Below, one piece after another: positions 1 to 12,453 of a stretch of DNA of 64,000 nucleotides. Below the pieces are notes generated by a model. That model ran no database searches, was not told the origin of the DNA, and saw only the letters and a list, made by a program, of their open reading frames with translations. Source of the stretch: Vitis vinifera (lineage: Eukaryota; Streptophyta; Magnoliopsida; Vitales; Vitaceae); NCBI RefSeq assembly GCF_030704535.1, contig NC_081817.1, positions 29,141,001-29,205,000 on the forward strand, written 5' to 3'. Within the stretch, counting starts at the first letter, position 1. Every line of letters starts with the position of its first letter. Made by a program: the position numbers and the translations under genes.

Positions 1-1979
1 AGATAACGCAAATTAATCAATTTCCCCATCTTTGAAGGCAATTCAATAAGATCTGAACATCCTCTAAAGATCAATGTTTGTAAATTGTACAAACAACATA
101 TTGATTCAGGTAATTTTTTAATCAACGTGTAAGATAGATCTAAATAGCGCAAATGTTTCAAATTACCTATCCAATCAGGCAAATTAGTTATCTCGTATTC
201 TTGTAATGACAACACACGTAAATACCTCATTTTTGATATATCTTCGAAAACTCTTTTACTCAATGTATAAAATGGGTGGCATAATGATTCTTTCACATCT
301 AATAATGTCCGAAGAGATTTAGCATTAGTAAAAGCCTCAAGCTTGTTAAATGTAACAAACTCTTCAAAATCACCGTGAATGTATGAAAAGTGGCGAGTCT
401 TCTCGGATACTTTTAGTACCTTATTGTCTTCCGCTCGGACACAAAAATCTACTCCAGACACATGTTGAGCCAATTCATGGACTAGATCATGCATTACGAA
501 GCAAAATGATTTTTCTCCTCTAATAGATTTTTGAAAAAATGATTTCGCCAAAAGCTCATTAAAATAGGACTCACCTATCTCTTCCATTCTTCTTCCGTCG
601 TCTTGTTGTGGATGTAAAAGACCTTCTGCCATCCATAATAAAACCAGCTCCTCTCTGTTGAATTCGTGGTCTTGGGGAAAAATTGAACAATATGCAAAAC
701 AATGTTTCACAGGTAAAGAAAGATGATGGTAGCTCAATCTCAAAGAAGGAAGAATTCCATAACGACTATGAAGATGCCATATTTCACTATTCAAAACGTC
801 CTCCCATTCCCTTTTTTCGACCTTAGAGTGCAGCAGATGCCCGAGTGATTTAACAGCCAAGGGCAATCCTTGGCACTTATCCACAATCTGTCTACCTATG
901 GGTTCAAGCTCAAGGCATGCGTTAGAGTCTCTATCTTGAAATGCAATCTTTACAAATAGGCTCCAACAATGTTGAGGGCTTAATTCTCCCAAACGATGAG
1001 TGCGGACTGCACGCATAGTTTTTGCAACAGATTCATCACGACTGGTCACAACAATCTTGCTTCCCTCTGCTGCACCCAGGAGCGGAGTTCGTAGGCTATC
1101 CCAACTTTCCCAATCAAAGGACTCCACATCCCAGACGTCATCGAGAACAAGCAGAAATTTCTTGTTAACAAGGCTCTGTTTGAGTTGACGCTGAAGCAAA
1201 TCCAGGTTGTCATCGGAAGTAGGTCTATCGCCGATTTCCTCAAGAATTGATTTGGTGACCTTGATAAGAAGAAACTCAGTGGAAACACAGACCCATGCTT
1301 TCAAGTGGAAGTGTTCCTTCACTTTGTCATTGTTGTAGAGAAGCTGAACGAGTGTGGTCTTGCCGGTGCCGCCCATGCCAACTATGCAGATCACATCTAT
1401 GTCTTCCTTGCCTCTTGCGTTATCAGAAAGCAAGCAGTTCACCATGTCCTCCTTAATTTCATCCCTGCCGTACACAAAGGACTCATCCACCAAAGAAGTG
1501 GATGGTAATCTTGGTGGCAGTTTCTCGCCCCCACCTTCTTTCAGGCCAAGCCCAACTTTTTCTTGAGCAATAGCCTCAAGTTTAGCGATCATCTCCTTCA
1601 CTCTGGACTCCATGCTTTGAGTAGCAAATGGCGCCTTAACACAATCAGAGAACTTGTTCCACACCTGATGAATTCCACCGGTTTGGGAGTCCGTAGCTTC
1701 GATCTTGCAGCGCAAAGCATCGGTAGCGATCCCGTCCAACAGGTCCTCCGCACCATACACAATATCCTTAGCCTGTACCAGCCACTCTTTGACTGGGTCG
1801 TTTGAAAATTGCTTCACCTCTGCATCATTGAGCACATTGAGAACAACCAAGAATTTCCTCCTCAAGTCGTTAAGGAGTTCTTTGCTGAGATTCCGTCGCC
1901 GAATGAAGTTTATGAGCTCTGGAGAAGCCAACCTCTCGAATAGGACTTGAAGCGAAGCCGAGAGCAGTGCGTCCGCCAT
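1..1979 (-). CDS. CC-NBS-LRR (RPP13-like) immune receptor, 3' end beyond window
   Basis: Intracellular nucleotide-binding immune receptor of the CC-NBS-LRR class, which detects pathogen effectors and triggers defence. The frame is open from the ATG at 1979-1977 to the left edge (659 codons), so most of the LRR lies outside. Seen in order: an Rx-type coiled-coil N-terminus starting [11 protein letters not shown] (about residues 1-110), P-loop GMGGTGKTT (about 201), kinase-2 LLVLDDVW (about 275), GLPLAV (about 365), MHD motif in [10 protein letters not shown] (about 494), then the first leucine-rich repeats. There is a single coding exon so far. The start agrees with the sister copy whose ATG is at 32676. 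Codon 401 is TGG here but TGA in the sister. The intact reading frame is seen; that the gene works is inferred and depends on the unseen 3' part. Confidence 0.93.
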   Translation of the reverse strand, partial: MADALLSASLQVLFERLASPELINFIRRRNLSKELLNDLRRKFLVVLNVLNDAEVKQFSNDPVKEWLVQAKDIVYGAEDLLDGIATDALRCKIEATDSQTGGIHQVWNKFSDCVKAPFATQSMESRVKEMIAKLEAIAQEKVGLGLKEGGGEKLPPRLPSTSLVDESFVYGRDEIKEDMVNCLLSDNARGKEDIDVICIVGMGGTGKTTLVQLLYNNDKVKEHFHLKAWVCVSTEFLLIKVTKSILEEIGDRPTSDDNLDLLQRQLKQSLVNKKFLLVLDDVWDVESFDWESWDSLRTPLLGAAEGSKIVVTSRDESVAKTMRAVRTHRLGELSPQHCWSLFVKIAFQDRDSNACLELEPIGRQIVDKCQGLPLAVKSLGHLLHSKVEKREWEDVLNSEIWHLHSRYGILPSLRLSYHHLSLPVKHCFAYCSIFPQDHEFNREELVLLWMAEGLLHPQQDDGRRMEEIGESYFNELLAKSFFQKSIRGEKSFCFVMHDLVHELAQHVSGVDFCVRAEDNKVLKVSEKTRHFSYIHGDFEEFVTFNKLEAFTNAKSLRTLLDVKESLCHPFYTLSKRVFEDISKMRYLRVLSLQEYEITNLPDWIGNLKHLRYLDLSYTLIKKLPESICCLYNLQTLIFRGCSDLIELPSKMGKLINLRY

Positions 1980-3440
1980 ATCTGTCGACTGTTGCTTTGC
2001 AATTGGAATTCAGATGATTGGTTTGTATTAGCGCGATACCACCAAACTTCACGAGACTGGTTTTGGATTACCAAATGCAGAAGGCTTGAAGGAATGCTTG
2101 AGTGGTGAGAAAAAGAAAGAAAACAAAAAAAAGTTGATGCCAAACTTCGTTGTGTAGGAACAAAGCAGATTCGTTACGCAGGCTTCAATTTTTCTCTTCT
2201 TTCCTCTTTTTATTATTATTATTTTTAATTATTTTCTTTTTCTTCTCCTTCTATTATTATTAGTGCGTATATATACCCAAATAATTGTTTTAACATTATC
2301 ATTCCTAATATTATGAATATTAATATCCATATTATTATTTTAATAATTATAGTAGTATTATAATTTTATAATTATAATGGTTAGTTTTTTTCTCATAATT
2401 ATTATTATTAGAATATATTACTATTACTAAATTTTTTAATATTATGGTTATTATTATTAAATAATGATATTATTATTTGATTCATTAATTTATTGCACAT
2501 AATTATATATATATAATTAACTAATATTATGATTTATCATTTAATAATTGTATAGGTTAATTATGATTTTTTTTTCTTTTTAATTCTGAGGCTTGAAGGA
2601 ATCATTGGTTGTGATGTACCCCATAAGGAAAGAAAAAGCAAAAGCAAAAGCCAAAAAGCATATATATCCTTTTTTTTTTCTTTTTAATTTTATTTATTAA
2701 AATTTTATTCCTTAGAATCAAATGTAAAATAATTAATTTTATGTTCAATAATCATGAATAAAAAGCATCAAATTATGAAAATTATTGTTTTCTATATTTT
2801 TATAGTGAAGTTATGTTTTACATATACAAATTTTTATGGATACATGATTTCCTTAATTGGAATGCGAAAGAAAATCTCGTTGATAATTGTTTTTCATCTT
2901 AGAAAAAATACACCCTTATTTCGGTGAAATGATTAAAAAAATGATTTAAAGCACAAGAATAATTAATAGATTTAAAATTTGAAAATCAATAATAGAAAAA
3001 CGGTGAATGATTCAAATGAGCATTTACTTTTCTTGGTAATATGAAGTGTTGAACTTTGGATTTGTTAGCATGTATGGATATTTAATAAATTAGAAAAAGA
3101 AAAAAAATCTTAGGGGAAAGACACAATAACTAATTATAGAATTTTTTTTTTACAAAATATAATAACTTGTATATTATTTAATATTTAACTAAAAATTTAA
3201 ATTTAGTAAAATCTACTTTTAAGATTAGGAAAAATCATTACTTTAGTGAGATTATTGATTCATCTATAAATGAATAATTTATTAATTAAATAATAAATTT
3301 ATTATATTTTTATTGTGATACTTGTACATAAAAATAAAATAAAAAATAAAAAGAAAGAATATATCATAGGTAGTGTATACATTACAAACAAATTAAAGAC
3401 GAGGTTAAATATTAAAAACAGAGTAAATGACAAAACCACC
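1980..3440 (-). promoter_or_regulatory. Upstream region of the first NBS-LRR gene
   Basis: AT-rich non-coding DNA upstream of the ATG at 1979. It should hold the 5' UTR and promoter, but I cannot place a TATA box or transcription start with confidence among the many A/T runs. Its main feature is that it is copied nearly base for base, with small indels, upstream of the second NBS-LRR gene at 32677-34151. It ends at the CCACC target duplication (3436-3440) of the 10 kb insertion. Confidence 0.6.
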
Positions 3441-5153
3441 TGTAGACCCCATTTTGGGGCTCATTTTTCTTGCATTTTGTGCAACACATTCTTACAAAGT
3501 GGAGGGCCCTCAAGAATGTTCGTGGTTTGAAGAGGCAATGGAAGGTTGACATGTATCATAGAATATTCTGAGGAAAAGCTATAGACTGATAGAGGGGGGT
3601 TGGAGAGCATTTTTTTTGGGGGACGTGTTATGTATTAGCTGGTGAGAGGATGGCTTGAGGAGCAAGCTTGCTGGGGAGGTTACAGAGAGAAGAGGCAACC
3701 AGAGAAAGAAGGTAGCTGAGAGCGTAAGAAGATATGGTGGGTTGGAGAGCATTTTTTTTAGGAGAGATAGCTTAAGGAGGAAGGACTGAGGGGAATTCTT
3801 GTGGCTGGTTGCTTGAGAGGAAAGGTAACTGAGAGAAAACAGAGGAGGAAGGGAAGTGGGAGACCATGGTGAGCAGAGTTTGAAAACCATGGGAAAGCAG
3901 CTTGAAGAGGACTGGCTCGAGAGAAGAGGGAGGGTATTTTCTGGAGCAGAAAGAATGAAGTAGAGTAACTTGATACCCAACTAGCCTCGCAGGAAGAGAG
4001 CATTTTCAGGTACTTTTGCTAGACCACGTAGTGATTGCTATTGATTTTCTTTGGGTTGCTGTGATTATGTCTAATAAATCTGTTCCTGGTTTTTTATGTG
4101 AAATTTGTTTAAGAATGATACAGTTCCTTTTTAGCTTTCCTTTGGGTGTCTGAGTCATATCTTTGGATCTTATTTCCACCTGGTTTTTCCCACCCATACA
4201 CAAGCCCATTGACTTCAATATGAGATGGGGCTCGGGTAAGTGTTTTCTTGAGTTCATTTGATGCTCTGTTTTCCTGCTTGCCCCCTTGTTGTTTACTCTC
4301 TACTCTCTGTGGCCATTTGTACTCCCAAGGAAAAGATTTTTTCTAGCATTGCCATTGGTTTTCCTATGGGCATAGTTTCTGAGCTTGGGTAGCCGTTGTT
4401 TCATTTGTTCATAAGGTTGCTGGGTTATTTTGCTAAAAAATTTGAGACGGCCATATTAGGGTATTAGTTTTATCTCTTGACTGTAGGTGGTTCTGGATAC
4501 TTAATTGGGTCTTACAAGGGGCAAGGTTGTCAGCCAATCATCAGATATGAGACGCTAGCACTTTGAGAGCATGGGATGGATGTTCAGCTAAGATTGTTAG
4601 CAGAAAAGAAGGGTGTTGTAGAAAAATTGAATTCACTTGAGGAGAAAGGGAAATATTCAAAAGCAGAATCAATTTATGTACAGGTGCTTATGAGGATGGG
4701 CAACGTGTCAGCATCGATGTTATGTCATCCATTTTCGAGGAGCAGTCTGCTGTCGATAAGCAAATGAGTGTCTAGACAAAATACCAACAGGGTTTGATTC
4801 AGTGGTTTGAACTGCCTCGCTGGGAGGTTGTGAGAACATGATGAAAACCCAGATTCTCTTGCTTACTTCTAGGGAGCTACTCCACAAGTTCCTCTCCTAT
4901 GCCTGCAGACATGCAACTTTGGCCACTCATGGCCACATTTTCTCTCTGTATTGAACATACGACTCTCTTCATAGTTCATGTTTTGTGCTCAACCCAGGAC
5001 CATTCTCCAAACACTACATTTTGATCGATTTCTGGGTTTAAGGGTTGATTGCATGTCTCAATGATGAAAGATGATCCTCTTGACAAATCATGGTTTTGGC
5101 TTAAATTTTCTCCAGAGAATTTTCTCATTTTCCATTAAGAAAATTAGAACAGA
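3441..5153 (+). other. Left arm of the gene-capturing element
   Basis: Part of the 10 kb element before the FAD fragment. At 3590-3790 there is an imperfect direct repeat with GGTTGGAGAGCATTTTTTTT occurring twice (3599 and 3743 areas). A 62-codon open stretch at 4576-4767 (starts MDVQLRLLAEKKGV) may be another captured piece, but I do not recognise it. The 300 bp before 5154 could be the 5' UTR of the captured FAD gene. Nothing else identifiable. Confidence 0.4.
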
Positions 5154-5332
5154 ATGATCTGGACCGCTTGTGGTTCAGCTATGGACTCGACTCATGCGTC
5201 TCATTCGTTTGATGTGACGATCATTGGAGCCGGAATAATTGGGTTGAGCACTGCCCAGCAGTTCCTACTGCACTTTAACCTCTCTGTCATCGTGGTTGAT
5301 AAGGATGTCCCCTGCTCCGACTCTACCGGTGC
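5154..5332 (+). pseudogene. FAD-dependent oxidoreductase fragment, first half (captured)
   Basis: N-terminal piece of a plant FAD-dependent (DAO/glycine oxidase-like) oxidoreductase. The dinucleotide-binding motif FDVTIIGAGIIGLSTA (GxGxxG) is plain, followed by SVIVVDKDVPCSDSTGA. It is cut at ACCGGTGC (5325-5332), the left target duplication of the hAT element, and resumes at 11307. Only about 60 residues of this half exist, so no active enzyme is possible. The piece lies in the gene-capturing element and is probably transduplicated from an intact gene elsewhere in the genome. Confidence 0.75.
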
Positions 5333-5645
5333 CATGGATCATAATCGCGGTATCAGTCACTGACTCGGATGGTCCCGAGACGTATCGGTCTGGTATCGGG
5401 CGATACGTAAAATAAGCTAATTAGAAAATTCAAAAAAAATATAAAAATATTATGTAAATCATCATAAAAATATATACAATTAAATAAGCTCAAAAAATTA
5501 ATAAAATAAAATAGTCTCACATTTAACATTATTTAAATAGTTATAAAAGTATCTGCTCAAAGTTATTTATGATAATGCTAATAAAAGAAAATTATTTTAT
5601 TTCAAATATAATAACATTTTTACTAACAAACATACAATACAATAA

Positions 5646-8600
5646 TCAATTCCATGTTGAATGACGAGGGGGTTCAAAATCATCATCATCAGTCCTATGA
5701 CGAGCATACAAATTGGGGTGGCAATTCCTGTAGTGAGGATATGGTTGAAAGAGTTGTTCATAACTTGAATATGTTGGGTGAGATGATTGGCTTGATGATC
5801 CATAATTAGGAAAATATGGTTTCGAAGGCTGTTCGGGATCAACACCAGATTGATAGTATCCAAAACCTCGATAAGAAATGCTACTACTACTAGAAGATTG
5901 ATCATATCCATATGAGTCACTAGCTCGTGTTTCAGTATTTGAATATCCCTCTGGATGCATAATTGGAAATCGATTAAAATCATTTCTACTAAAAGCACTG
6001 GAAGAGCTATCACGGTCTCTAAAGTTGTTATATGATCTATCATCTACCCCTCTGAAATACGACCTTAATCCTATACCCAAATTTTGTAAGTGCTCGTCAA
6101 TATGGTGATAATTTGATCTATGATAATCATGCCCACTAGAATAATCATCATTGTTGGGAAATGTAGTTAGTTTTTCCAAATGCTTTCGTTGTTCCCATAT
6201 CCCTAGTCGATATCCATGATCTGTATCTTGTGTGGCATAGTAATTTTCACCTCCTTATGCCCATGACATGTCGGGATCTACTCGACTAAAATAACCGCCC
6301 CCAGTGCTACCATCTCCTCCAGTACTCTCACTAGTGCCACCACCCCGCCTACTGCCCCTATTGTCACCATCATTACTACTAGATTTTGAAGAAATTGTTC
6401 TAGAAGCCTTACCTTTACAACGGGAATCAACATCTCTTTCTCTACCTTTTTCATTAGTGAAAAGACCTTTATCCAACCAATCCAAATTATCAGATGATAA
6501 AATAGGCTCCTCTCCTTCTCATATCCACTCATTTAATATATCATCATCATTAAAGATATGATTCAGATCAATTGGATTGTATAAATCTTCATTGCTTCGC
6601 TCTTGCATCAAATTCTTAACTCAAAGTCGCATATTGTAGTGCACATAAACTAACTTATGCAACTTTTTCATTGCCAAACGGTTGCATAACTTTGTGTGAA
6701 TCAATGACCATGTGCTCCAATTTCTTTCACAACCTGATGAAGAACAAGTTTGGCTTAAAATTTTAACAGCAATCTTTTGTAGATGTGGACCTTCGTCGCC
6801 ATAGTTGTTCCACCATTCAGCTATAATAAAGAAAATGCATACTTATTAATCACTATGATATATTTAACAAAAAATGATGATAATTTCTTATTTGTAATAG
6901 ACGTAAATGTATTGAGTACCTAGAAGAGATTGATTTATTGCTTTCTTTGTAAGTGCACTTCCAAATTCTCCTTGGCCATCAACAAATAATTTCACCTACA
7001 TCATTAACATTTTTTTTTTATTAATGCACATTACATATACAAAATGCATTATATAAAGGTCACAAACTATTATTATACCTTGTTAATAACTTTTGCTTGT
7101 CTATCCAAATCTGGCTCTAATCTCTTGATAACCTCCTTGAATCCAACTTTAATTTTTGGATGGTTGGAAAAATGCTTTGAATAATGGAACATTGGATTTA
7201 AAAAATATGCTATCGTAAGTTAAATAATGATCAGTTTATAATAATTTATACTTGAAAAAAAAAAAATATGTAAGGAATTTTTTTATTACCTGTAGCATGC
7301 AAATGTCTATGCAATTGACCGTCCCACCTTCTATCAATGACTTCCCAATACTTTTCCCATTGCTTGACCGATGCCTTGATAGCCAATTTAGCTCTATCCA
7401 TTGCTTCATAAATGATTGATAGTATGGGCTTTTTATCTTGATCAACCAATTTCAATACTTTGAAGAAAGGTTCCATGATGGTTTAAACTCCCCCTGCCTT
7501 CTTCCAAAATCGATCAGTTAAGATAAGGTTGGATACCTTATTTCTTAGACTTTTTTTGCTCCTATCTTTATTGAATTCACACCACTCATTTGTTGTACAC
7601 ATTCTCTTCAAATCAGCCTCATAACGTATAAGACTCTCAAGAGAAATGAGTTCGATGGCAAAACGGGTTATTCCTGGCCTTAACTGATCTCTATTCTTGG
7701 TGAACACTTTCATCAAATTCACTACTTTCAAGCTATTATAAATAAATCCTGTGATCATCTTAGCTTGATTTAATGTCTCATTAATCTGCTTCATGCTTCC
7801 AATATCTTCAAGCATTAAATCAATATAGTGGGTTGCACAAGGAGACCAAAACAAATGTTTCCGCTTCTCCATCAACAACATACTGGCTGCTTTAAAACTT
7901 GCCTCATTATCAGTGACTACTTGAACAACATTTTTCTCCCCAACCTCCTCTACAACTTTATCCATAAGGGAAAAGATGTAGTCTGCTGTCTTAAGTATGT
8001 TGGTAGTGTCAACTGAAGAATGATATATCATACTTCTATCACAATAAATCATGAAATTGATGATAGGCTTTCTAGTCCTAGAACTCCAACCATCACACAT
8101 GATTGTGCACCCATATATAGGCCATTTAGCCTTCAATGTTGTTATGTATACCTCAAGCTCTTGCACCTCCTCTTCCAAATCTGTATTTCCAATTTGGTAT
8201 CCCGTGGGACCCTTGATGTCTGAACCTACTTCTGCTATGGTATCAATAATTGATTGATAGTAAGGCCCACTGTCAGCTGCATTAAAAGGTATTGCATTAA
8301 AGAGAAAGAATTTAGAAATAGCTTTACCCACTTTCTTCACGCCTTCAGTAGAAAACAAGCTTTTTATTGATTTATGCTTTGATGGGAACATGTAGGGATC
8401 AATTCCTTTTAGAGGTATGCTAGCTCCTTCTCTTACACTGAAGCTACGTGTCAGTCCGCGCTTAATCCTAGCATTAGAAGGTTGTGAGGAACTACCACCC
8501 TTTTGATGCTCTTGTCCACCTTCTTCAAAAATTCCACGACTTTCTTTCATTGCTTGCTTCATTTGTCTTCTTTCAAAATCAGCCATAGCAACTTCCTCAA

Positions 8601-8910
8601 TTTCATCATCAAAATCACCTTCATCAATTTCATAGAAATTTTTTCTATTTAAGGAATTCAAAAGTTGTTTTTTTTTTCTTAACTGTGTTTTTTCTTTTGA
8701 AGTGTTAGACATATGTTGTCTAACACTATGTGACACTTCTATCGGTACACGTGGACATCCTTCCACTTGTCCAGATATATGTACGATGTGTTGCTTTAAT
8801 CTTGTTATACTGCCATGTATAACTTTCCCACAATATTTACACTTTGTGATTCTTCTACTACCACCAACAGGTTCTGCATGCTCCCAACCAATATCATGTT
8901 TTGAAGCCAT
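5646..8910 (-). pseudogene. hAT transposase (BED finger, DUF659, hAT dimerisation), broken
   Basis: Transposase that would bind the ends and move the hAT element. Exon 1 starts at 8910: a BED zinc finger (CKYCGKVIHGS, then HIVHISG) at residues 24-55, then a DUF659/RNase H-like region with IMCDGWSSRTR and VTDNEASFKAA. Exon 1 runs to about 7290. Further exons lie at 7079-7210, about 6920-7000 and about 6823-5646. The last holds the C-terminal dimerisation region (KIAVKILSQTCSSSGCERNW) and a Ser/Gly/Tyr-rich tail. In-frame stops: TAA 7483-7485, TGA 6621-6623, TGA 6519-6521, TAA 6255-6257. No frameshift is needed to reach the stop at 5646. Such elements normally encode about 800-900 residues; this one cannot give a full protein. 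Confidence 0.85.
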
Positions 8911-10548
8911 TTTGAAATTTTAACCTAATCATGTATAAAAGGAAAACAATTTACTTTTGAAATTAAATATATATAAACACATTTATATAAGAATTATAAT
9001 ATTCAATTTTCCACTCACTTATATGTTTCATATTATTACCATATAAAAATAAATTGTACTAAAAAAGCAATAAACACGATCTCACCTAAGTTCATCATCT
9101 TTTGTTTTCTACTTATTTATATGTTTTTTTTATTAAAATAAATAATAGTTAAATAAATGAATATTTTTATAAAAAAAATTCTTTTAAAAAAGTTTGTTTT
9201 GATAATTATTGATTTCCTATTGTAATTTAATTGTAGAATATTATAAAAAAAAATCTACATGATATAATGAAGTAAGATTGATTCAAATATAAATGTAATT
9301 GACCATGTAAATGCATATCCTTCATTTTGTATTATTAAATCATTTATGATTATTTGAAAAAAAAATTCAATAATTATTAATTTTCTATAGTAATTCAATT
9401 TTGCAATATAGTATTAATGTAATTGAGTAATAGAGAAATTTTTTGTCACTAATATAATGTAAATTTATTTATACTAATAGAAAATTGAGTGATAATTTTA
9501 AAGTATTCAATACAATTTCTTGTGCATTATATTTTGTACCATTATACAAAATTTTATATAATCCTTATACTTGAAGAGTAACTCAATTTATTAAAACCTA
9601 ATTAGTTAAAAATGATGAAAATAATCCTTATATTTGAAGAGTAATTCATTTTTATATATATAAATACCCTTGATTATTTTAAGTATTTACATGAATGCTT
9701 TAAAAGAAATAATTATTTTTATAAGGAAAAAATGAGAGTGTTTTTTTAAAATGATGCCAAAAAAATAATGAAGGGTTAGATTTACAAAATTGGGTTTTCA
9801 ATAACCTTTTTAATTAAATAAGTCATTTACTAATGCTATATTTGGTTTATGAATATTAGAGGAAAAAAAAAGAAAACTAAACAAATTTAAGGTTAATAAA
9901 TTATTTTTTTATGGCTCTTTTAATTCATTTTATTTATTTATTTTTCTATATAAATATTATATAATTTAAATATATATAAATGTTTAGCTAATTTTTAATT
10001 GTAGTTGATTTTCTTTTATATTTTTTATGATAAAAATAGTGAAAAAAAATAAATTAATTTTCTTAATAATTTTTTGGGAATCAAATATAACCTAAACGAA
10101 GGTTTATTATCTATTACAAAAGAGTACTTATAATTTTTTACTTATATATGATATTATAATAAAATCATAGGTTTATTTTATTTTATTTTTATAAAAAAAA
10201 AAATACTATTTTAGTATATGTTAGAAACATAAAAATATTAACATCTTCATCATTTTTTGGGTTAAAAATTAATAATAAATATTTAAAGTAATAATTTTTC
10301 ATAATATTTTATTTAAATTGAATAATTAATAAAGTTTAACTTTTTAAAAATGAGTCAAAATTTTCATTCCATGTACTCATTTAGAATTGAATTATGAACA
10401 TAATATTATAAAATGTTTTGATTTTATATGTAATTAATTAGATTGGTTTTTTGAATTCAAATTATTTTTAAAAATAAAAAAATTCATGAAATAATTTAAA
10501 ATTATTAATTATGTCTTATTTAGTTTATAAGACATATAGCAACAATAT

Positions 10549-10860
10549 TTGAAAAGGAATAACAGATTATATATAACAACAATATATATTAAACCATATA
10601 CAGAGAGTATATATATTAATTTGAAAAGGAATAACAGATTATATATAGCAACAATATTAAACAATATTTGAAAATGAATTCCTTCATTAATTTATTACCC
10701 GCCAGTTTGAAAGTTGAAACCCTTACCTTTTCTGACTCTGTCTTCTTCTTCTTCCCCAGCACAGCAACACCACAAAGATGCAACCCTCTGTCTTCTTCCC
10801 CAACACCACGAAGACGCAGCCTTGCTATCTTCTTCCCCAACACACCACGAAGACCACGAT
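10549..10860. repeat. Short tandem repeats inside the hAT element
   Basis: Two tandem structures. First, TTTGAAAAGGAATAACAG followed by an ATATATA stretch occurs at about 10549 and again at about 10620, a duplication of roughly 70 bp. Second, three diverged units of 37-44 bp begin with TTCTTCCCCA at about 10748, 10791 and 10828. Read on the - strand they lie upstream of the transposase and may be its 5' leader. The small open frames here (for example 10668-10967 +) are by-products of the repeat. Confidence 0.6.
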
Positions 10861-11306
10861 TTGCAATCTCTCAGACTATCGGACCACGACCTGCTACCTT
10901 CCCACCATGCACCGCACCAAAGACGAAGATTCTACACTTCGACAATGGTGAATTTAGGGTTAGGTAAGTTATTCTTCAACTGAGGCTCTTTTTAAAGGCT
11001 TTTGAAAGGGTCATGGGTTTGTTTCAAATTTTCACGGGTTTGTTTAAAATTTTCATAGGTTTTCTTTTGTAGAGGAATCTCTGATTTCTCTGAAAAATCA
11101 AGACTTATTGTGATGGGGCTTTTTTGCAAAGAATTTGTTGAATTTTTTTCTCCGAGTTGACCGAGTTAACTCAGAATATCGGTCGACTCATCCGAGTCCA
11201 ACCGATTCAGGCTGAGTCTAGGTATCTAGTATCGGACTCGTCGTGGTCAACTTCGAGATACAATTCGACCAAGTCGTACGTGACTAGGCTAATTTTTTGA
11301 ACCCTG

Positions 11307-11450
11307 ACCGATGCAAGGCATGGCTACTTATGGATGGTACATAAAACACCTGGGAGTGATATAGGGAATTGTCAACAAGAAGTCACAAACTGTGGGAGCT
11401 ATTGGCTGAGAGCATACAGGAGCAAGGCATGAATCCTTTGGAAATTGTGG
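11307..11450 (+). pseudogene. FAD-dependent oxidoreductase fragment, second half (captured)
   Basis: Continuation of the piece ending at 5332. Directly after the hAT right end, the sequence reads GYLWMVHKTPGS, then after a damaged stretch SHKLWELLAESIQEQGMNPLEIVG. This is the region just downstream of the FAD-binding fold in plant FAD-dependent oxidoreductases. Homology stops abruptly at about 11450, where BAG6-like sequence begins. That join marks a capture junction, not a natural exon border. Confidence 0.7.
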
Positions 11451-11451
11451 G

Positions 11452-11760
11452 CACCCAATGCCAATTGAGTATCATGCCTGCTGCAACTATAGTTGCTTCC
11501 CTGGTTATTGTAGTTTCCCGTCTTACCATCATATGGCACCACCAATGCCATTTCATTGGCATGGGTGCCTTCCCATGTACTCCGAAGCCTCCAATGCTCT
11601 TATCTCCACTGTCAAACCTACTTCATATCACCACCCTTCCCCCGAACCCCTCATACCCATTCCTCTCGCTACCCATAGTTCCCCCTCACGCCCTTTCTCC
11701 TAACCCATCATACTTTCACCTAGATCCTCATTTTTCCTTCACCCCATGCATGCTCTTCAG
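11452..11760 (+). pseudogene. BAG6-like fragment (captured)
   Basis: About 50 codons rich in His, Pro, Tyr and Cys (PMPIEYHACCNYSCFPGY, then PPMPFHWHGCLPMYSE). From memory this resembles the N-terminal low-complexity part of plant BAG family molecular chaperone regulator 6, which has a similar ECHSCCNH..FPGYYSF stretch. The reading frame drifts into Pro/Ser-rich sequence after about 11610. The match is by recall only. What is clear is that it is unrelated to the FAD piece it is joined to. Confidence 0.45.
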
Positions 11761-12289
11761 TTAATGACCATCAATCAATCAAAATGACCTCCAAGGTGAC
11801 CTCACCCATTCACGTACCCTCATTCTACATGATCAATAATAAAGGCGGTGTTTCACCTCGGCATCCGTATTGTAGCATCAATAATGTCTGAATTCTTTAG
11901 CTCACTATTCGCGCACACCGGCAAATATGCTGCATTTCGAAACTTGAAGATGAATTGTTAGTTAAGATGAGCATGCTTCTTGCGTCTGAGAAGGAAACTG
12001 GTCTATTTTCTGACACCGTAACCGGTCACTTGGGCGTCATCAGTCAAGCAATGATCAGCTACATCACCCACCTGGGCATTCCCGATCTCTCTTATGGAAT
12101 GTATCTCACTCATGGTCTACAGCTAAGTAGCTCCAATCAATAGCAAACTACTTGGTCCCACCTCGTAGAAATGACAGGGGCCTCCAGATTCATAGTTCAG
12201 TCTTCCGACATTTCTCATGAGGTGTTTCATTTTATCTTGCTTCAAGAAAGGATGATGGAAGAATCAAAGAAGCGAGTTGTTGAAGGAGA

Positions 12290-12453
12290 TCAATCAGATG
12301 GAAATGGCAGCAAGGGCAGTAGGTTCGTAACCTTTGACAGTTCTGATATCGTGAAGAGCGTTTTGGCCAATGGAAGTCCACATTATGTTTATGGGGCTAG
12401 TGTTCTTGTGAAACCTTACAGAGAAAAGCCAAGAAACCTCAGATTGTCATGAC
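12290..12453 (+). pseudogene. CCCH zinc-finger/RRM protein fragment (captured)
   Basis: The stretch SRFVTFDSSDIVKSVLANGS followed by PHYVYGASVLVKPYREKP matches the second half of the RRM found in plant CCCH zinc-finger proteins of the C3H18/C3H53 type (FVTF..V.L.L..GNPH.V..ARVLVKPYKEK). Upstream, at 11955-12290, there is interrupted coding-like sequence (open to 12143, stop, open again from 12171) that I cannot assign. No CCCH finger is visible. This is the third unrelated host piece within 1.2 kb. Confidence 0.5.

Larger units (their letters stand above)
5333..11306 (-). mobile_element. hAT DNA transposon, near full length, inserted in the captured FAD fragment
   Basis: A 5,974-bp element flanked by 8-bp target duplications ACCGGTGC (5325-5332) and ACCGATGC (11307-11314), differing at one base. 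The right end, read inwards, is CAGGGTTCAAAAAATTAGCC and the left is CATGGATCATAATCG; 9 of the first 13 bases pair as an inverted repeat, typical for hAT. Both ends carry clustered ACTCGG/CCGAGT and TATCGG words (5357-5405 and 11160-11260), which look like subterminal transposase-binding repeats. The transposase is on the - strand (5646-8910). 8930-10540 is AT-rich without genes. The mismatched duplications and mutated transposase show an old, dead copy. Confidence 0.85.

Noticed and set aside
3579-4003. Two overlapping - strand open frames of 133 and 81 codons rich in Ser, Leu and Phe
   Set aside because: They are the reverse of a GA-rich tract with an internal direct repeat; no motif, no homolog recognised, and they lie in the arm of a transposon.
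8020-8257. + strand frames within the hAT transposase exon
   Set aside because: Antisense shadows of the DUF659 region.
10668-10983. Open frames of 99 and 89 codons (+) inside the hAT
   Set aside because: Produced by the 37-44 bp tandem repeat; no start context or motif, and the frames differ only by register.
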